From Lachnospiraceae bacterium P6A3 (lineage in GTDB: Bacteria; Bacillota; Clostridia; Lachnospirales; Lachnospiraceae): DNA of 64,000 nucleotides. Position 1 is the stretch's first letter; each line of letters starts with the position of its first letter. The stretch is taken from assembly GCA_000702085.1 (NCBI GenBank), contig JNKP01000001.1, positions 979,693 to 1,043,692 of the forward strand. The letters are read 5' to 3'. Position numbers and translations under genes: made by a program. Positions 8,486-16,955 of this stretch are shown here, piece after piece. Below the pieces are notes generated by a model. The model was not told the DNA's origin, did no database searches, and saw only the letters and a program-made list of their open reading frames with translations.

Positions 8486-9466
8486 TTAATGGGAAGAGCT
8501 TGTTGCTGCGGATGTTGCAACAACGACAAGCATAACTTCCATTGCTATGATGGTCTGAAGTGTCTCGACAATGATGGGATCTTTAATTCCTTTTCCTGCA
8601 GTACCTTCGCAATCTGCTACGATAAGGGCTGCAAACATAAGTCTGTCGGATTTGCCCATAATGGACATTCCCATGCCCTTCCTGCTTGCAAGATATCTTT
8701 CTGCCTCACAGATTTCTTTTACGAGAGTGTCGGGATCTTTCTTACTTCCGATGAGAGCACCGAGAGAAGCAAGTCCGTACTCTCTGCTGTATCTTCTGTG
8801 ATTTGCCTTGAAAGCATTGTAGATATCGATAACCTTGCCGGCCTTACGAGCGGGATCACCTTCCTGAAGAGTAAGAACCTCTGCAAGACCCTGTACGGAA
8901 TCGGAATTTCCCTTGAAGAAAGTCTTTAAAGTCCTGTAGTTCTCTTCCAGCTCAGCAGCGATCTCCTCCACACTTCTGTCCGTCATCGCAAGGCTGACGA
9001 CAAGGGGCATATCTGCTCTTCCGGTAAGTACGGGATGATCCTTCTTCATAGCCTTCATGATACGGTTGAACTTTGCTACTATCGCATCAGCATCGCTCTG
9101 ACGACCCGCATCTACGATATTGGCTGCGGCAACGACCATGAAAGAATCGGCCATCATACGGCCTTTCTTAATCTTACCATATACCGAAACCAGATCTTTA
9201 ATGTACTTTTCGGGATCTGCGGAAAGAGCCATCTTACTTACGGTGAAGAGTCTTTCGCTGCTTCTGAAGGGAGAGAACACTCCTGTATTCTTCTTGAGAA
9301 CCTTAAGGCTGTTCTTCATCGCATCGATATCGGCTTCCTTGTTTTCCATGGTAAATACCATGCCGGAAAGTACGCTCATAAGATGATAATCCCATACAAA
9401 TTTCTTATGGATCAGATTCTTATTGGAAGCAAACAGGTCTATTTTTCTCATTACATTTTCAGTCAT
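8486..9466 (-). CDS. DUF4003 family protein
   Basis: 326 aa, predicted soluble and mainly helical. The N-terminus (NKNLIHKKFVWDYHLMS) and the later NTGVFSPFRSSERLF segment match DUF4003, a family without known function found in Firmicutes. A short hydrophobic, small-residue C-terminal segment (AMEVMLVVVATSAATSSSH) follows. A strong AAGGAG precedes the ATG. It lies 28 bp after an unknown 109-aa gene and is followed by the ABC transporter unit, all on one strand. The context hints at a role tied to that transporter, but this is inference only. Confidence 0.8.
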   Translation of the reverse strand: MTENVMRKIDLFASNKNLIHKKFVWDYHLMSVLSGMVFTMENKEADIDAMKNSLKVLKKNTGVFSPFRSSERLFTVSKMALSADPEKYIKDLVSVYGKIKKGRMMADSFMVVAAANIVDAGRQSDADAIVAKFNRIMKAMKKDHPVLTGRADMPLVVSLAMTDRSVEEIAAELEENYRTLKTFFKGNSDSVQGLAEVLTLQEGDPARKAGKVIDIYNAFKANHRRYSREYGLASLGALIGSKKDPDTLVKEICEAERYLASRKGMGMSIMGKSDRLMFAALIVADCEGTAGKGIKDPIIVETLQTIIAMEVMLVVVATSAATSSSH

Positions 9467-9494
9467 TTTAAGTTCTCCTTTTTAATAATAATCA

Positions 9495-9824
9495 TCAGTT
9501 GATGGGAAATGCGGGCATTAACCAAATCATTCTGTATGCGATCCTGCGGATGAGGCTGTCACCGCCGTCTTCAATATCCACTCCGTCGGAAGCGCTTCTT
9601 AAGATCTTTTTGAAAAGATCAGTTTTGCCAAGCTGCTTAGGAACAAATCTGAAGTTGTAGAAGACATAAGCGTGTGCGAAAATCTCGCATGAAAGCTGGC
9701 TTTCGGTCATACCTTCGATCCTTCCGGATTCAAGAAGCTTTTCCGCTATGACCTTACAGCCTTTCTTAGCGTACAGCCTCTCGTTCATCGGTATTCTTAA
9801 TGTCTTTTTCTTAATGCTCATCAT
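9495..9824 (-). CDS. Unknown protein, 109 aa, upstream of DUF4003
   Basis: I do not recognise a family. The preferred start is ATG 9824 (ATGATGAGC with GGAG 5 nt upstream); an upstream in-frame start at 9854 lacks a good site. The protein is basic at the N-terminus (MMSIKKKTLRIPMNERLY), helical and soluble looking, and ends in a hydrophobic stretch (AYRMIWLMPAFPIN). It is the first gene of the apparent unit that includes DUF4003. Its upstream region carries a 13-bp direct repeat resembling a paired activator site. Confidence 0.65.
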   Translation of the reverse strand: MMSIKKKTLRIPMNERLYAKKGCKVIAEKLLESGRIEGMTESQLSCEIFAHAYVFYNFRFVPKQLGKTDLFKKILRSASDGVDIEDGGDSLIRRIAYRMIWLMPAFPIN

Positions 9825-9890
9825 TTTGATCTCCTTTTGTGTTCCTGTGATCATAGAATATCAATATGTGAGCTTTATATACATCGAATT

Positions 9891-9923
9891 ACCTTACAGT
9901 TTTATTCCTAACCTTACAGTTTT
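9891..9923 (-). promoter_or_regulatory. 13-bp direct repeat, possible two-site activator operator
   Basis: ACCTTACAGTTTT occurs at 9891-9903 and exactly again at 9911-9923, a 20-bp period (about two helical turns). It lies 67-99 bp upstream of the 109-aa gene start on the minus strand. The ACAGTT cores resemble paired LytTR-type boxes; the match is suggestive only. Confidence 0.45.
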
Positions 9924-9930
9924 GTAAGAT

Positions 9931-9961
9931 AAAAAAAGCGCACGGGAAAAACCCCGTACGC
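9931..9961 (-). terminator. Terminator of prs
   Basis: A nine-pair stem (9938-9946 with 9953-9961, one G-U) is followed on the minus strand by seven T (9931-9937). Confidence 0.85.
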
Positions 9962-9979
9962 CATAATTTTATTGATGAT

Positions 9980-11176
9980 TTACTCTGCCATCTCAAGCTC
10001 GCCTGCGTTGTACTTGCGGACAATGCTCTGGATCCTCTCGTTGGGATTGAGAAGGTCGGAAATTGATGAATCGTGATTGAGAGTATCAATGATGTATGCG
10101 ATATACTTGCTCAGATCACAGCTGATGTACCACTCTTTCTCGAGAAGCTCGGGAGTCTGGTAGATCAGGTTGGTGGTAAGAACTCTTGAAATGAGTCCCT
10201 TCTCGTAAGCTTCGTCAAATCTTGCAAGACCGCCGGTGAAAAGACCGAATGTTGCAAATACGAAGATATTTCCTGCATTTCTCTTCTTGAGCTCTGCGGC
10301 AACCTCAAGAACGGAATCTCCGGATGAGATCATGTCATCGATGATGATCATATCCTTGCCGGCAACATCACTTCCGAGGAACTCATGGGAGATAATGGGA
10401 TTTCTGCCGTTTACGATCCTTCTGTAATCGCGTCTCTTATAGAACATACCCATATCAAGTCCGAGTACGTTGGCGATATAAATGGCTCTTCTCATTCCGC
10501 CTTCATCGGGGGAAATGACCATCATATGGTCCGCATCTATCTTGAGACCCTTAACATGCTTTAAAAGTCCCTTGATGAACTGATAAGGAGTCTGAACGGT
10601 CTCAAATCCGCTGAGGGGAATGGCGTTCTGGACTCTGGGCTCGTGTGCATCGAAGGTGATGATGTTATCAACACCCATTCTTACAAGCTCCTGAAGAGCG
10701 ATCGCACAGTCGAGTGATTCTCTGGAAGTACGTCTGTCCTGGCGGCTCTCATAAAGGAAAGGCATGATAACGGTGATTCTTCTTGCCTTACCGCCCACAG
10801 CTGCGATGATCCTCTTAAGATCCTGATAATGATCATCCGGGGACATGTGATTCTCATGTCCGCAAAGTGAATAAGTCTCGGAATAATTAAGTACATCAAC
10901 AAGGATGTAAAGATCGGCTCCTCTTACGGATTCAAGGATTTCTCCCTTTCCTTCACCGGATCCGAATCTGGGTACTCTTGCTTTAAGAAGATACGAATCT
11001 CTCTGATATCCCGAAAATGCAAGTGAGCCTTTGTGTTCGCTCTCTCTTTCGAAACGCCACTTGACCAGATATGAGTCTACTTTCTGGGCAAGATTCCTGC
11101 ATCCGTCCAGGGAAATGATCCCCAGGCTTCCTACGGGAATGCTTTCAAGATTTCTTTTCTCTTCACGCTTGGGCAT
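9980..11176 (-). CDS. prs: Ribose-phosphate pyrophosphokinase (extended form)
   Basis: 398 aa, makes PRPP from ribose-5-phosphate and ATP for nucleotide, His and Trp synthesis. The family motifs are FDAHEPRVQ, VISPDEGGMRRA and the PRPP loop MIIIDDMISSGDS. It is about 80 residues longer than the usual 310-320, with extra sequence at the N-terminus (a 50-residue lead) and C-terminus. This long form is one I associate with Lachnospiraceae. The start has GGAG 8 nt upstream. It follows the helicase loader and DnaD genes on the same strand, ending the unit before a terminator. Confidence 0.92.
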   Translation of the reverse strand: MPKREEKRNLESIPVGSLGIISLDGCRNLAQKVDSYLVKWRFERESEHKGSLAFSGYQRDSYLLKARVPRFGSGEGKGEILESVRGADLYILVDVLNYSETYSLCGHENHMSPDDHYQDLKRIIAAVGGKARRITVIMPFLYESRQDRRTSRESLDCAIALQELVRMGVDNIITFDAHEPRVQNAIPLSGFETVQTPYQFIKGLLKHVKGLKIDADHMMVISPDEGGMRRAIYIANVLGLDMGMFYKRRDYRRIVNGRNPIISHEFLGSDVAGKDMIIIDDMISSGDSVLEVAAELKKRNAGNIFVFATFGLFTGGLARFDEAYEKGLISRVLTTNLIYQTPELLEKEWYISCDLSKYIAYIIDTLNHDSSISDLLNPNERIQSIVRKYNAGELEMAE

Positions 11177-11190
11177 AATATATTCTCCTG

Positions 11191-12150
11191 TTATAGTACG
11201 TTCCGGAGATCCGGTCCGTATAATCTTAAGACATCATATGACCCCGTTATCCTGGAGAATATCCTGTCAGAATAACGGTCTCTGAGGAGTGCCAGTTCCA
11301 GATTCGTCGATATTATAACGGATCTGCGGGAATTGTACCTCTCATTAATGATCGTAAAAAGCTCCGTTCCCACAAAAGAATTCGTCATCTCCGTACCCAG
11401 GTCGTCGATGATGAGCAGGTCGCAGTCATAGATCCTCTCCCTTACGGCAGAGATCTCGGGAAGATTTTCCCTGGAAAACTGAGCCTGGGCAAGAGTGTCA
11501 AAAAGCGTCTTGGCGCTCATATAAACAACACTGTGGTATGAATCAAGAAGTTCCGATGCAATACAACAGCTAAGGAACGATTTGCCGGTACCTACTGTAC
11601 CACAAAACAGTATATTTCGGTAGTCCGTATCAAAAGAATCGATATAACCTTTGCAATAATCCACGGCTTTTACGAAGTGATCTTTTGTCTCTTCGTCAAA
11701 AATATCCGTGCGCATTACGGAAAAGTTATTGTCTTTGAGGAGTTCGGACATTCCGGACTGCTCCAAGAGTATCTCGGATTCCCTTTTTCTGAAACATCTG
11801 CACTTTTCCGCGGGCCCGTCAGATTTTACGATAAATCCCGTATCTTTGCAATAAGGACATGTATAAATTCTGTCCTCGTATGAAGGATCCACGCCTGCTG
11901 CCTTAACCAACGTTTCCTTCTCCGCCTTTGCAGCGGCAATCTTATCATCAACCGCCTTCTCATCGTTTCCTTTGAGGGCGGCAAAAGCTTTTTGCGTAAG
12001 AAGATCCATGATCTTCAAGTCGGCCTCTTTGATCTCAGGGTGCTCGGAATAAACCTTTTCAAGCCTTTCGTCCCTGATTCTTTCATTTTCCATCCTTATG
12101 CTGCTGTATTCTTCCTGCAGCCTTTCAAAGGCCCCGTTCTGAAGTGCCAT
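11191..12150 (-). CDS. DnaC/DnaI-like helicase loader ATPase
   Basis: 319 aa from ATG 12150 (GGAG 7 nt upstream; ATG 12156 is too close to it). The N-terminal helical region (1-110) is followed by a zinc-knuckle-like CPYCKDTG...CRCF (about 120-140). The AAA+ domain has Walker A FCGTVGTGKSF, Walker B LLIIDDLG and the sensor STNLEL. It should load the replicative helicase DnaB, present at 42824-44209, onto single-stranded DNA. It is translationally close (14 bp) to the upstream DnaD-like gene, the classic dnaD/dnaI pairing of Firmicutes. Confidence 0.9.
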   Translation of the reverse strand: MALQNGAFERLQEEYSSIRMENERIRDERLEKVYSEHPEIKEADLKIMDLLTQKAFAALKGNDEKAVDDKIAAAKAEKETLVKAAGVDPSYEDRIYTCPYCKDTGFIVKSDGPAEKCRCFRKRESEILLEQSGMSELLKDNNFSVMRTDIFDEETKDHFVKAVDYCKGYIDSFDTDYRNILFCGTVGTGKSFLSCCIASELLDSYHSVVYMSAKTLFDTLAQAQFSRENLPEISAVRERIYDCDLLIIDDLGTEMTNSFVGTELFTIINERYNSRRSVIISTNLELALLRDRYSDRIFSRITGSYDVLRLYGPDLRNVL

Positions 12151-12164
12151 AGGCATGCTCCGTT

Positions 12165-13319
12165 TCAGTTCTTGATGAGTTTTTTCTCAAGTTCCTTAAA
12201 ATCTATGTCGTTTCTCTGCGAAAATCTGTTGAATCTGTTGGAAGAATTCTCTCCAGCAGAGCCTGATGATGCTGTTTTCTTTTCCGAAGGAGAAGCGTGA
12301 AGCTTATCGAGATTCTCCACATCTCCCAGGCTGCCTACGCCTTTATCCTTCCAGTTTTTAAGAATCTTGTCGGCATACTGGAAACGGTTCTTCTCGGTGG
12401 CCATTACGGTCCTGTCGCAGGCCTCGAGGATGATATCGTCGGAAAAACCGTACTCTCCGGTCCATTTTGTTATGTAAGAGACCTCTTTATCGGTAGGGGT
12501 GTTGCCCGTCTTACCCAGCTGTCTCATGATCTCATATACTTTTCTGTCGTACCTTCCGGGTGCGTTTTCCGCTTCCTCCGGAGTGGTTATCCCGCTCTCT
12601 TTCCAGGATATCGCAACCTTCTCTATATATCTGAAATCGGACTTATCTTTGGAAGCACAGTATTGGAGGAGGTGATCGAAAAGTTCGTCCGAAAAACCGA
12701 GTTCATCGCAGATATAAATGATGGTGCTGATATCCGAGGGTGAAAGAGGCTTCTTCCTATATTCTTCGGCAAGATAGAAGATATCTATTCCGTTGTCCGA
12801 AGCGGTATGGGAGGATTTGAATTCCCTTACCATGGAAGGTGTATAGGAAGGCTTGACGGGTATCGCTGCAGCCTTGTTTTCGGCCTCTGCATTACTTTCC
12901 GCAGCCTTTCGTTCGCTTTCGCTGAATACGGTCTGTTTTCCCGGAGTCGATACAATCGTCTGGGGAATTATCAGCGACTGAGGGAAATGAGTGGATTCCA
13001 CGGAAGGCTCCACGCTTTCACATTTGCACAGATTCTTCAGATGCACGCCGCAAAGAGCGCCGGAAGCATCATAATCAAGATCCAGTATCCCCTTACCCTG
13101 CCAGTATTTAAATGCTCTGAGAACATCCTTCTCGGTGTAATTGAACCTGTCAGCTATGTCGGTGACCGATGTCTCGAGATTTGCACTCATCATACGCACG
13201 GTATAAAGATATACTTTAAGCTGTGCATCGTTGGCATCAGTCATGTAATCGTCGATGAACCTGTTTGAAAGGATCGTCGCATTTATATAGCTGTCCTGAT
13301 AAATAGTTAACTGTGACAA
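12165..13319 (-). CDS. DnaD-domain replication initiation protein (two DnaD domains)
   Basis: 384 aa. I place the start at TTG 13319 because it gives MSQLTIYQDSYINATIL, the usual N-terminus of this group, with GGGGGT 5 nt upstream; an in-frame ATG at 13367 would add 16 unlikely residues. The N-terminal winged-helix part (1-110) includes DIADRFNYTEKDVLRAFKYW. Two DnaB_2/DnaD-type repeats follow, at about 190-265 (ends ISWKESGITTPEEAE) and 275-350 (ends ILKNWKDKGVGSL). It helps recruit the DnaI-DnaB helicase during initiation or restart. Its upstream region carries clustered DnaA-box-like 9-mers. Confidence 0.87.
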   Translation of the reverse strand: MSQLTIYQDSYINATILSNRFIDDYMTDANDAQLKVYLYTVRMMSANLETSVTDIADRFNYTEKDVLRAFKYWQGKGILDLDYDASGALCGVHLKNLCKCESVEPSVESTHFPQSLIIPQTIVSTPGKQTVFSESERKAAESNAEAENKAAAIPVKPSYTPSMVREFKSSHTASDNGIDIFYLAEEYRKKPLSPSDISTIIYICDELGFSDELFDHLLQYCASKDKSDFRYIEKVAISWKESGITTPEEAENAPGRYDRKVYEIMRQLGKTGNTPTDKEVSYITKWTGEYGFSDDIILEACDRTVMATEKNRFQYADKILKNWKDKGVGSLGDVENLDKLHASPSEKKTASSGSAGENSSNRFNRFSQRNDIDFKELEKKLIKN

Positions 13320-13452
13320 AAAAGTGACCCCCGTTCGCCGCCTGATCCAAATCAGCGGTAATATCACTTATATCACAAAGAGGTCACCGGCAAAATGGAC
13401 AAAATGACGATTTATCAGAAGCCATGCGGTTTTCGCGGTTAGTCACCAAATG

Positions 13453-13588
13453 TGTGGATTAAGTGGATTAAGTGGATAACGGGTGTAAGGTGCGCATGAA
13501 TACTGGATTTAAATATCCACATAATAATTAAATAATCCACGGTATTTTCAATCGCTTCCGATCGAAATACCGTGGATATGGTGGATAG
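13453..13588. promoter_or_regulatory. Cluster of DnaA-box-like 9-mers
   Basis: Three directly abutting 9-mers TGTGGATTA, AGTGGATTA, AGTGGATAA occupy 13453-13479. ATATCCACA is at 13513-13521, TAATCCACG at 13533-13541, CGTGGATAT at 13571-13579 and GGTGGATAG at 13580-13588. Each differs from TTATCCACA (either strand) at one or two positions. They fill the 270-bp gap between the dnaD-like gene and murC. Confidence 0.6.
13537..13577 (-). terminator. Long hairpin after murC, probable terminator
   Basis: CCACGGTATTT and AAATACCGTGG form a perfect 11-bp repeat; with G-U pairing the stem reaches about 16 bp around loop GGAAGC. It is followed on the minus strand by ATTATTTAATTATT rather than a pure T-run. 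Confidence 0.6.
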
Positions 13589-13589
13589 A

Positions 13590-14984
13590 TTATCCGTTCA
13601 GTAAAGAATCGCCTATTTTATATACATCTCCGGCCCCCATAGTTATCAACATGTCTCCCTCTTGGCAATTTTTTCGGAGGAAGTCCTCAATTTCTTCAAA
13701 AGAGGGGAAATAATAACTTGCGGTGCCCCTTTTTCCGACAGCTTCGGATAAAAGTTCGGAACTCATCCCCAATGTATCCGTCTCTCTTGCGGCATATATA
13801 TCCGCAAGCACCACGTTGTCCGCCATACTCAGAACATCCGCAAAATCATCAAAGAATGCCTTTGTACGTGTATAGGTATGAGGCTGGAAAACAACCCAGA
13901 GCTTCTTATGCTTAACAGAAAGTGCCGCTTTCATCGTGGCTCTTATCTCGGTGGGATGATGTGCGTAATCATCCACAAGCATTACTCCGTTTAATATTGT
14001 TCCCTTTTTCTGGAATCTTCTGTCGGTTCCTTCAAATGTATTAAGCGCCTTGGAAACCGCGGTTTCTTCCGCACCAACTGCATCCGCAAAAGCACACGCC
14101 GCAAGGGCATTCAGTACATTATGCTCACCGGGAACTCCCAGATGGATATGCATCCTGTCTTTTCCGCGGACTTTGAGATCGAACTCGGGACATCCCATAT
14201 CATCATAGAAAACATTATCCGCGGTATAATCGGGTTCTTTTCCGTCCCCTGTGGCGAGTCCGAATGTAACCACATTACAATCGAGCCCGTCCGTGATATA
14301 TCCGGTGTTTTCGATACCTGCGTTAATTATCAGTGTTCCGTCCTCGGGAACGAGTGATGCAAATTTTCTGAAAGAAGACCTTATATCGTCCAGATCTTTG
14401 AAGAAATCCAGATGATCTTCTTCTATATTAAGAATAAGTGCGATATCCGGGAAAAAGTCCAGAAAGCTGTTGGTATATTCGCATGCCTCGGTAACGAAAT
14501 AATCCCTGCCTCCGACCCTGATATTACCGCCTATTGAAGGGAGCATTCCGCCTACGGTGATGGTGGGATCCGTTTCCTGTGCAAGAAGGATCTCGCTTAT
14601 CATGGAAGTTGTGGTGGTCTTTCCGTGAGTTCCGCTTATGGCGATGGAAGTTTTGTAATTCTTCATCAGCTGTCCCACAAGCTGTGCACGGGTAAGTGAG
14701 GGGATTCCCAGCCTCTTAATCTCGATATATTCGGGATTGTCGGGATGGATCGCAGCCGTAAATACCGCAACCGCTATATCATCCGTAATATTTTCGGTCT
14801 TCTGACCGTAGAAAACCTTAATTCCTTCTTTTTCCAGAAGATCGGTAACTTCCGAAGGGGCTCTGTCCGAACCCGATACATCGAAGCCCGCACGCTTAAG
14901 TATAGTGGCCAGTCCGCTCATACTTATGCCGCCGATTCCCACAAAATAAACCTTTACAGGCTTGGAAAAATCGATATTATACAT
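13590..14984 (-). CDS. murC: UDP-N-acetylmuramate--L-alanine ligase
   Basis: 464 aa, adds L-Ala to UDP-MurNAc in the cytoplasm, the first amino acid of the peptidoglycan stem peptide. The N-terminal Rossmann domain shows VYFVGIGGISMSGLA and SGSDRAPSEV. The ATP loop is ISGTHGKTTTTSMI, followed by the central EACEYTNSFLDFFPDIA motif, EEDHLDFF and the C-terminal DDYAHHPTEI. Length is normal. AGGAGG lies 7 nt before the ATG. It is a single-gene unit, divergent from the queT riboswitch. Confidence 0.96.
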   Translation of the reverse strand: MYNIDFSKPVKVYFVGIGGISMSGLATILKRAGFDVSGSDRAPSEVTDLLEKEGIKVFYGQKTENITDDIAVAVFTAAIHPDNPEYIEIKRLGIPSLTRAQLVGQLMKNYKTSIAISGTHGKTTTTSMISEILLAQETDPTITVGGMLPSIGGNIRVGGRDYFVTEACEYTNSFLDFFPDIALILNIEEDHLDFFKDLDDIRSSFRKFASLVPEDGTLIINAGIENTGYITDGLDCNVVTFGLATGDGKEPDYTADNVFYDDMGCPEFDLKVRGKDRMHIHLGVPGEHNVLNALAACAFADAVGAEETAVSKALNTFEGTDRRFQKKGTILNGVMLVDDYAHHPTEIRATMKAALSVKHKKLWVVFQPHTYTRTKAFFDDFADVLSMADNVVLADIYAARETDTLGMSSELLSEAVGKRGTASYYFPSFEEIEDFLRKNCQEGDMLITMGAGDVYKIGDSLLNG

Positions 14985-15114
14985 TTCATGCCTCCTAATT
15001 GCTTAAAAAGCAGTAGACATAATTCGGATAATGAGATATTATCTCCCTTGTGTCCTAATCAGACATTATAGCATTTCTCACAAAAGTCTGCATCTTTGGG
15101 CACATAAGTAACTC

Positions 15115-15155
15115 GGTCAGTTCGAAACCTTCCTGACCTAAAACAAAACTAGAGG
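15115..15155 (+). ncRNA. preQ1 riboswitch (class I)
   Basis: The P1 stem is GGTCAG (15115-15120) with CTGACC (15133-15138). The loop between them is TTCGAAACCTTC, and the A-rich tail TAAAACAAAACTAGAGG follows. This order (short stem, C-rich loop, A-rich tail ending in a purine run that pairs back to the loop CC) is the preQ1-I H-type pseudoknot. The purine run GAGG is also the Shine-Dalgarno of queT, 8 nt before its ATG, so ligand binding should block translation. Confidence 0.85.
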
Positions 15156-15163
15156 AAAGAAAA

Positions 15164-15694
15164 ATGAAAAACAAAAACGTTCTGTTCATCACCTACGCTG
15201 CGGCAATCGCAGCGCTCTACACCGTGCTCACATGCTGGGCAGGTGCTCTCAACCTCGCGAGCGGGGTTATCCAGGTAAGATTCTCCGAAGCACTTACCAT
15301 ACTTGCGGCATTTACTCCCGCCGCCATTCCCGGACTCTATATCGGATGTCTTCTCAGTAATATTTTAACGGGATGCTATATGCAGGATATTATTTTCGGA
15401 TCTCTTGCAACTCTTATCGGTGCAGTAGGAACCTATCTTCTTACTCATACGAGAAAAGACGGAAAATGGAAGTTTATTCCCGGCAAAAGAAGCATGTTCC
15501 TTGCTCCCCTGCCTCCCGTTCTTTCAAACACCATCATCGTTCCTTTTATCCTGGCATATGTATACGGGTATGAAGGAGGAGTTCCCTTCTTCATGGCTAC
15601 AGTGGGAATCGGTGAGATCCTCAGCTGCTATGTACTGGGACTTCCCCTATACAGCGCTCTTTTGGTCAGAAAAGATCAGATTTTCAAGGCTTAA
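15164..15694 (+). CDS. queT: Queuosine precursor transporter QueT
   Basis: 176 aa, integral membrane S-component-like protein of the QueT family, thought to import preQ0/preQ1 for queuosine tRNA modification. The early WAGALNLASGVIQVRFSEAL motif and the following AAFTPAAIPGLYIGCLLSN segment are family markers. About five to six hydrophobic segments are visible. The riboswitch directly upstream independently supports the substrate. The stop at 15694 is followed by an 80-bp gap before a lipoprotein gene. Confidence 0.92.
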   Translation: MKNKNVLFITYAAAIAALYTVLTCWAGALNLASGVIQVRFSEALTILAAFTPAAIPGLYIGCLLSNILTGCYMQDIIFGSLATLIGAVGTYLLTHTRKDGKWKFIPGKRSMFLAPLPPVLSNTIIVPFILAYVYGYEGGVPFFMATVGIGEILSCYVLGLPLYSALLVRKDQIFKA

Positions 15695-15721
15695 TAAACC
15701 TTTAAACAAGTCTTAAACGCA

Positions 15722-15769
15722 CTCCTATGCGATCCCATGCTATATTCAAAGCGCAGGATCACATAGGAG
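15722..15769. promoter_or_regulatory. Inverted repeat spanning the lipoprotein gene's -10/RBS region
   Basis: CTCCTATG-C-GATCC (15722-15735) and GGATC-A-CATAGGAG (15756-15769) form a 14-bp inverted repeat with one mismatch. The right arm contains the GGAG ribosome binding site and the 20-nt loop contains TATATT, a possible -10. It could be an operator or a translation-blocking hairpin. Confidence 0.5.
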
Positions 15770-15776
15770 ATTTTTT

Positions 15777-16916
15777 ATGAAAAAAAGACTTATTGCAGCA
15801 GTTCTTATAACTGCATTTTCAATAACCGCATGCGGAAAATCAACTGGAGAAGCGCTTGAAGAAATAATCACCGCCACCGAAGAGATCATGGAATCGGATA
15901 CGGTTTCGGAAGATGAAGATGTGGAAATCTCCCTGGAAGAAAACGAGCCCGCTCATGCACCCGCCGTCATGGATGATACCAAAGAGGACGAAGCTCTGTA
16001 CGAATTCAATCCTCATGTATTCTCCGCAAGGGATGCAGAGCTTTGGGGCGAAGAAACGAAAGTTGCATTCTTCAATTTCGTTGATGCCATAAGAAACGGT
16101 GAAGACACCTTCGAATGTCCAAACGAAACGGTTTATTACAACGTTGTCGGAGGAAGGCTCATTAACTACTATTTCCCCGTAGCATCTACTCTCATCAAGG
16201 ACGGCTATTATGAGAGCACCAAATATGACAACGGTGTCGGTCTCATCCCCTACGATCCCGATAAGGAAAGCTTCCTTAAAGAGGAAAAAGAATTCGAAGA
16301 GATCATTACGGATATCCTGAACGATACGGTAAAACCGGATTACTCGGAATTTGAAAAGGCCCTGGCCCTCTACCTCTACATGACCCAAAACTATACATAC
16401 GATTACGATATGTATGCCGAGATGTACACCACAAGAGGCGATGAGATATTAACCTACAGGGCACTTAAGGAAAATCAGGGAATCTGTCAGGAGCTTTCGG
16501 GAGTCTACAATTACCTTCTGCTGCAGTGCGGTGTGGAATCCGATGTAATGACTGGAGACAATCCCTCACTGGGAGAGGGACATCAGTGGAACTACGTTAA
16601 TATCGGCGGTACCGATTATCACATCGATCCCACCTTCGGTCTCTCACTTCCCTATGTATGCAACGGACATACACAGCTTGATTTCTTCCTGATGACCGAT
16701 GAAGTAAGAGAAAACCGTGACGGCTTCCCCGCAGAAAGCTTCGGATTATGCGGAAGAGGCGATGAAAGCAGAGAGTATTTCGTTTTTTCCGCAACTGACG
16801 ATTCATACGCAGACTTAAGATGGGGATACTTCCTGGAAATGGATACGGATAACAACATCGTGACATTTTGCGATTACTCGGATTACGAAACTAAAGAATT
16901 CAAATACAGCGCATAA
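15777..16916 (+). CDS. Transglutaminase-like lipoprotein
   Basis: 379 aa. A lipoprotein signal peptide ends in lipobox SITAC (Cys19), followed by a Glu/Asp-rich linker to about residue 75. The transglutaminase/protease-like domain lies around 190-300 with the full triad: Cys237 in NQGICQELSG, His269 in EGHQWNYV and Asp284 in HIDPTFG. Such surface proteins are presumed peptidases or cross-linking enzymes acting on cell-wall or exported proteins; the substrate is unknown. GGAG precedes the ATG by 7 nt inside an inverted repeat. It is monocistronic, ending at a strong terminator. Confidence 0.85.
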   Translation: MKKRLIAAVLITAFSITACGKSTGEALEEIITATEEIMESDTVSEDEDVEISLEENEPAHAPAVMDDTKEDEALYEFNPHVFSARDAELWGEETKVAFFNFVDAIRNGEDTFECPNETVYYNVVGGRLINYYFPVASTLIKDGYYESTKYDNGVGLIPYDPDKESFLKEEKEFEEIITDILNDTVKPDYSEFEKALALYLYMTQNYTYDYDMYAEMYTTRGDEILTYRALKENQGICQELSGVYNYLLLQCGVESDVMTGDNPSLGEGHQWNYVNIGGTDYHIDPTFGLSLPYVCNGHTQLDFFLMTDEVRENRDGFPAESFGLCGRGDESREYFVFSATDDSYADLRWGYFLEMDTDNNIVTFCDYSDYETKEFKYSA

Positions 16917-16921
16917 GATTC

Positions 16922-16953
16922 AAAAAGAGACCGGCTTAATCCGGTCTCTTTTT
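16922..16953 (+). terminator. Bidirectional terminator
   Basis: AGAGACCGG-CTTAAT-CCGGTCTCT is followed by T6 on plus and flanked by A-rich sequence for the minus strand. It separates the lipoprotein gene from the convergent ferredoxin gene. Confidence 0.9.
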
Positions 16954-16955
16954 TA

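Noticed and set aside
13453..13588. A chromosomal replication origin
   Set aside because: DnaA-box-like 9-mers are present, but dnaA/dnaN, an AT-rich unwinding element and gyrase genes are not; a regulatory or titration site is more likely.
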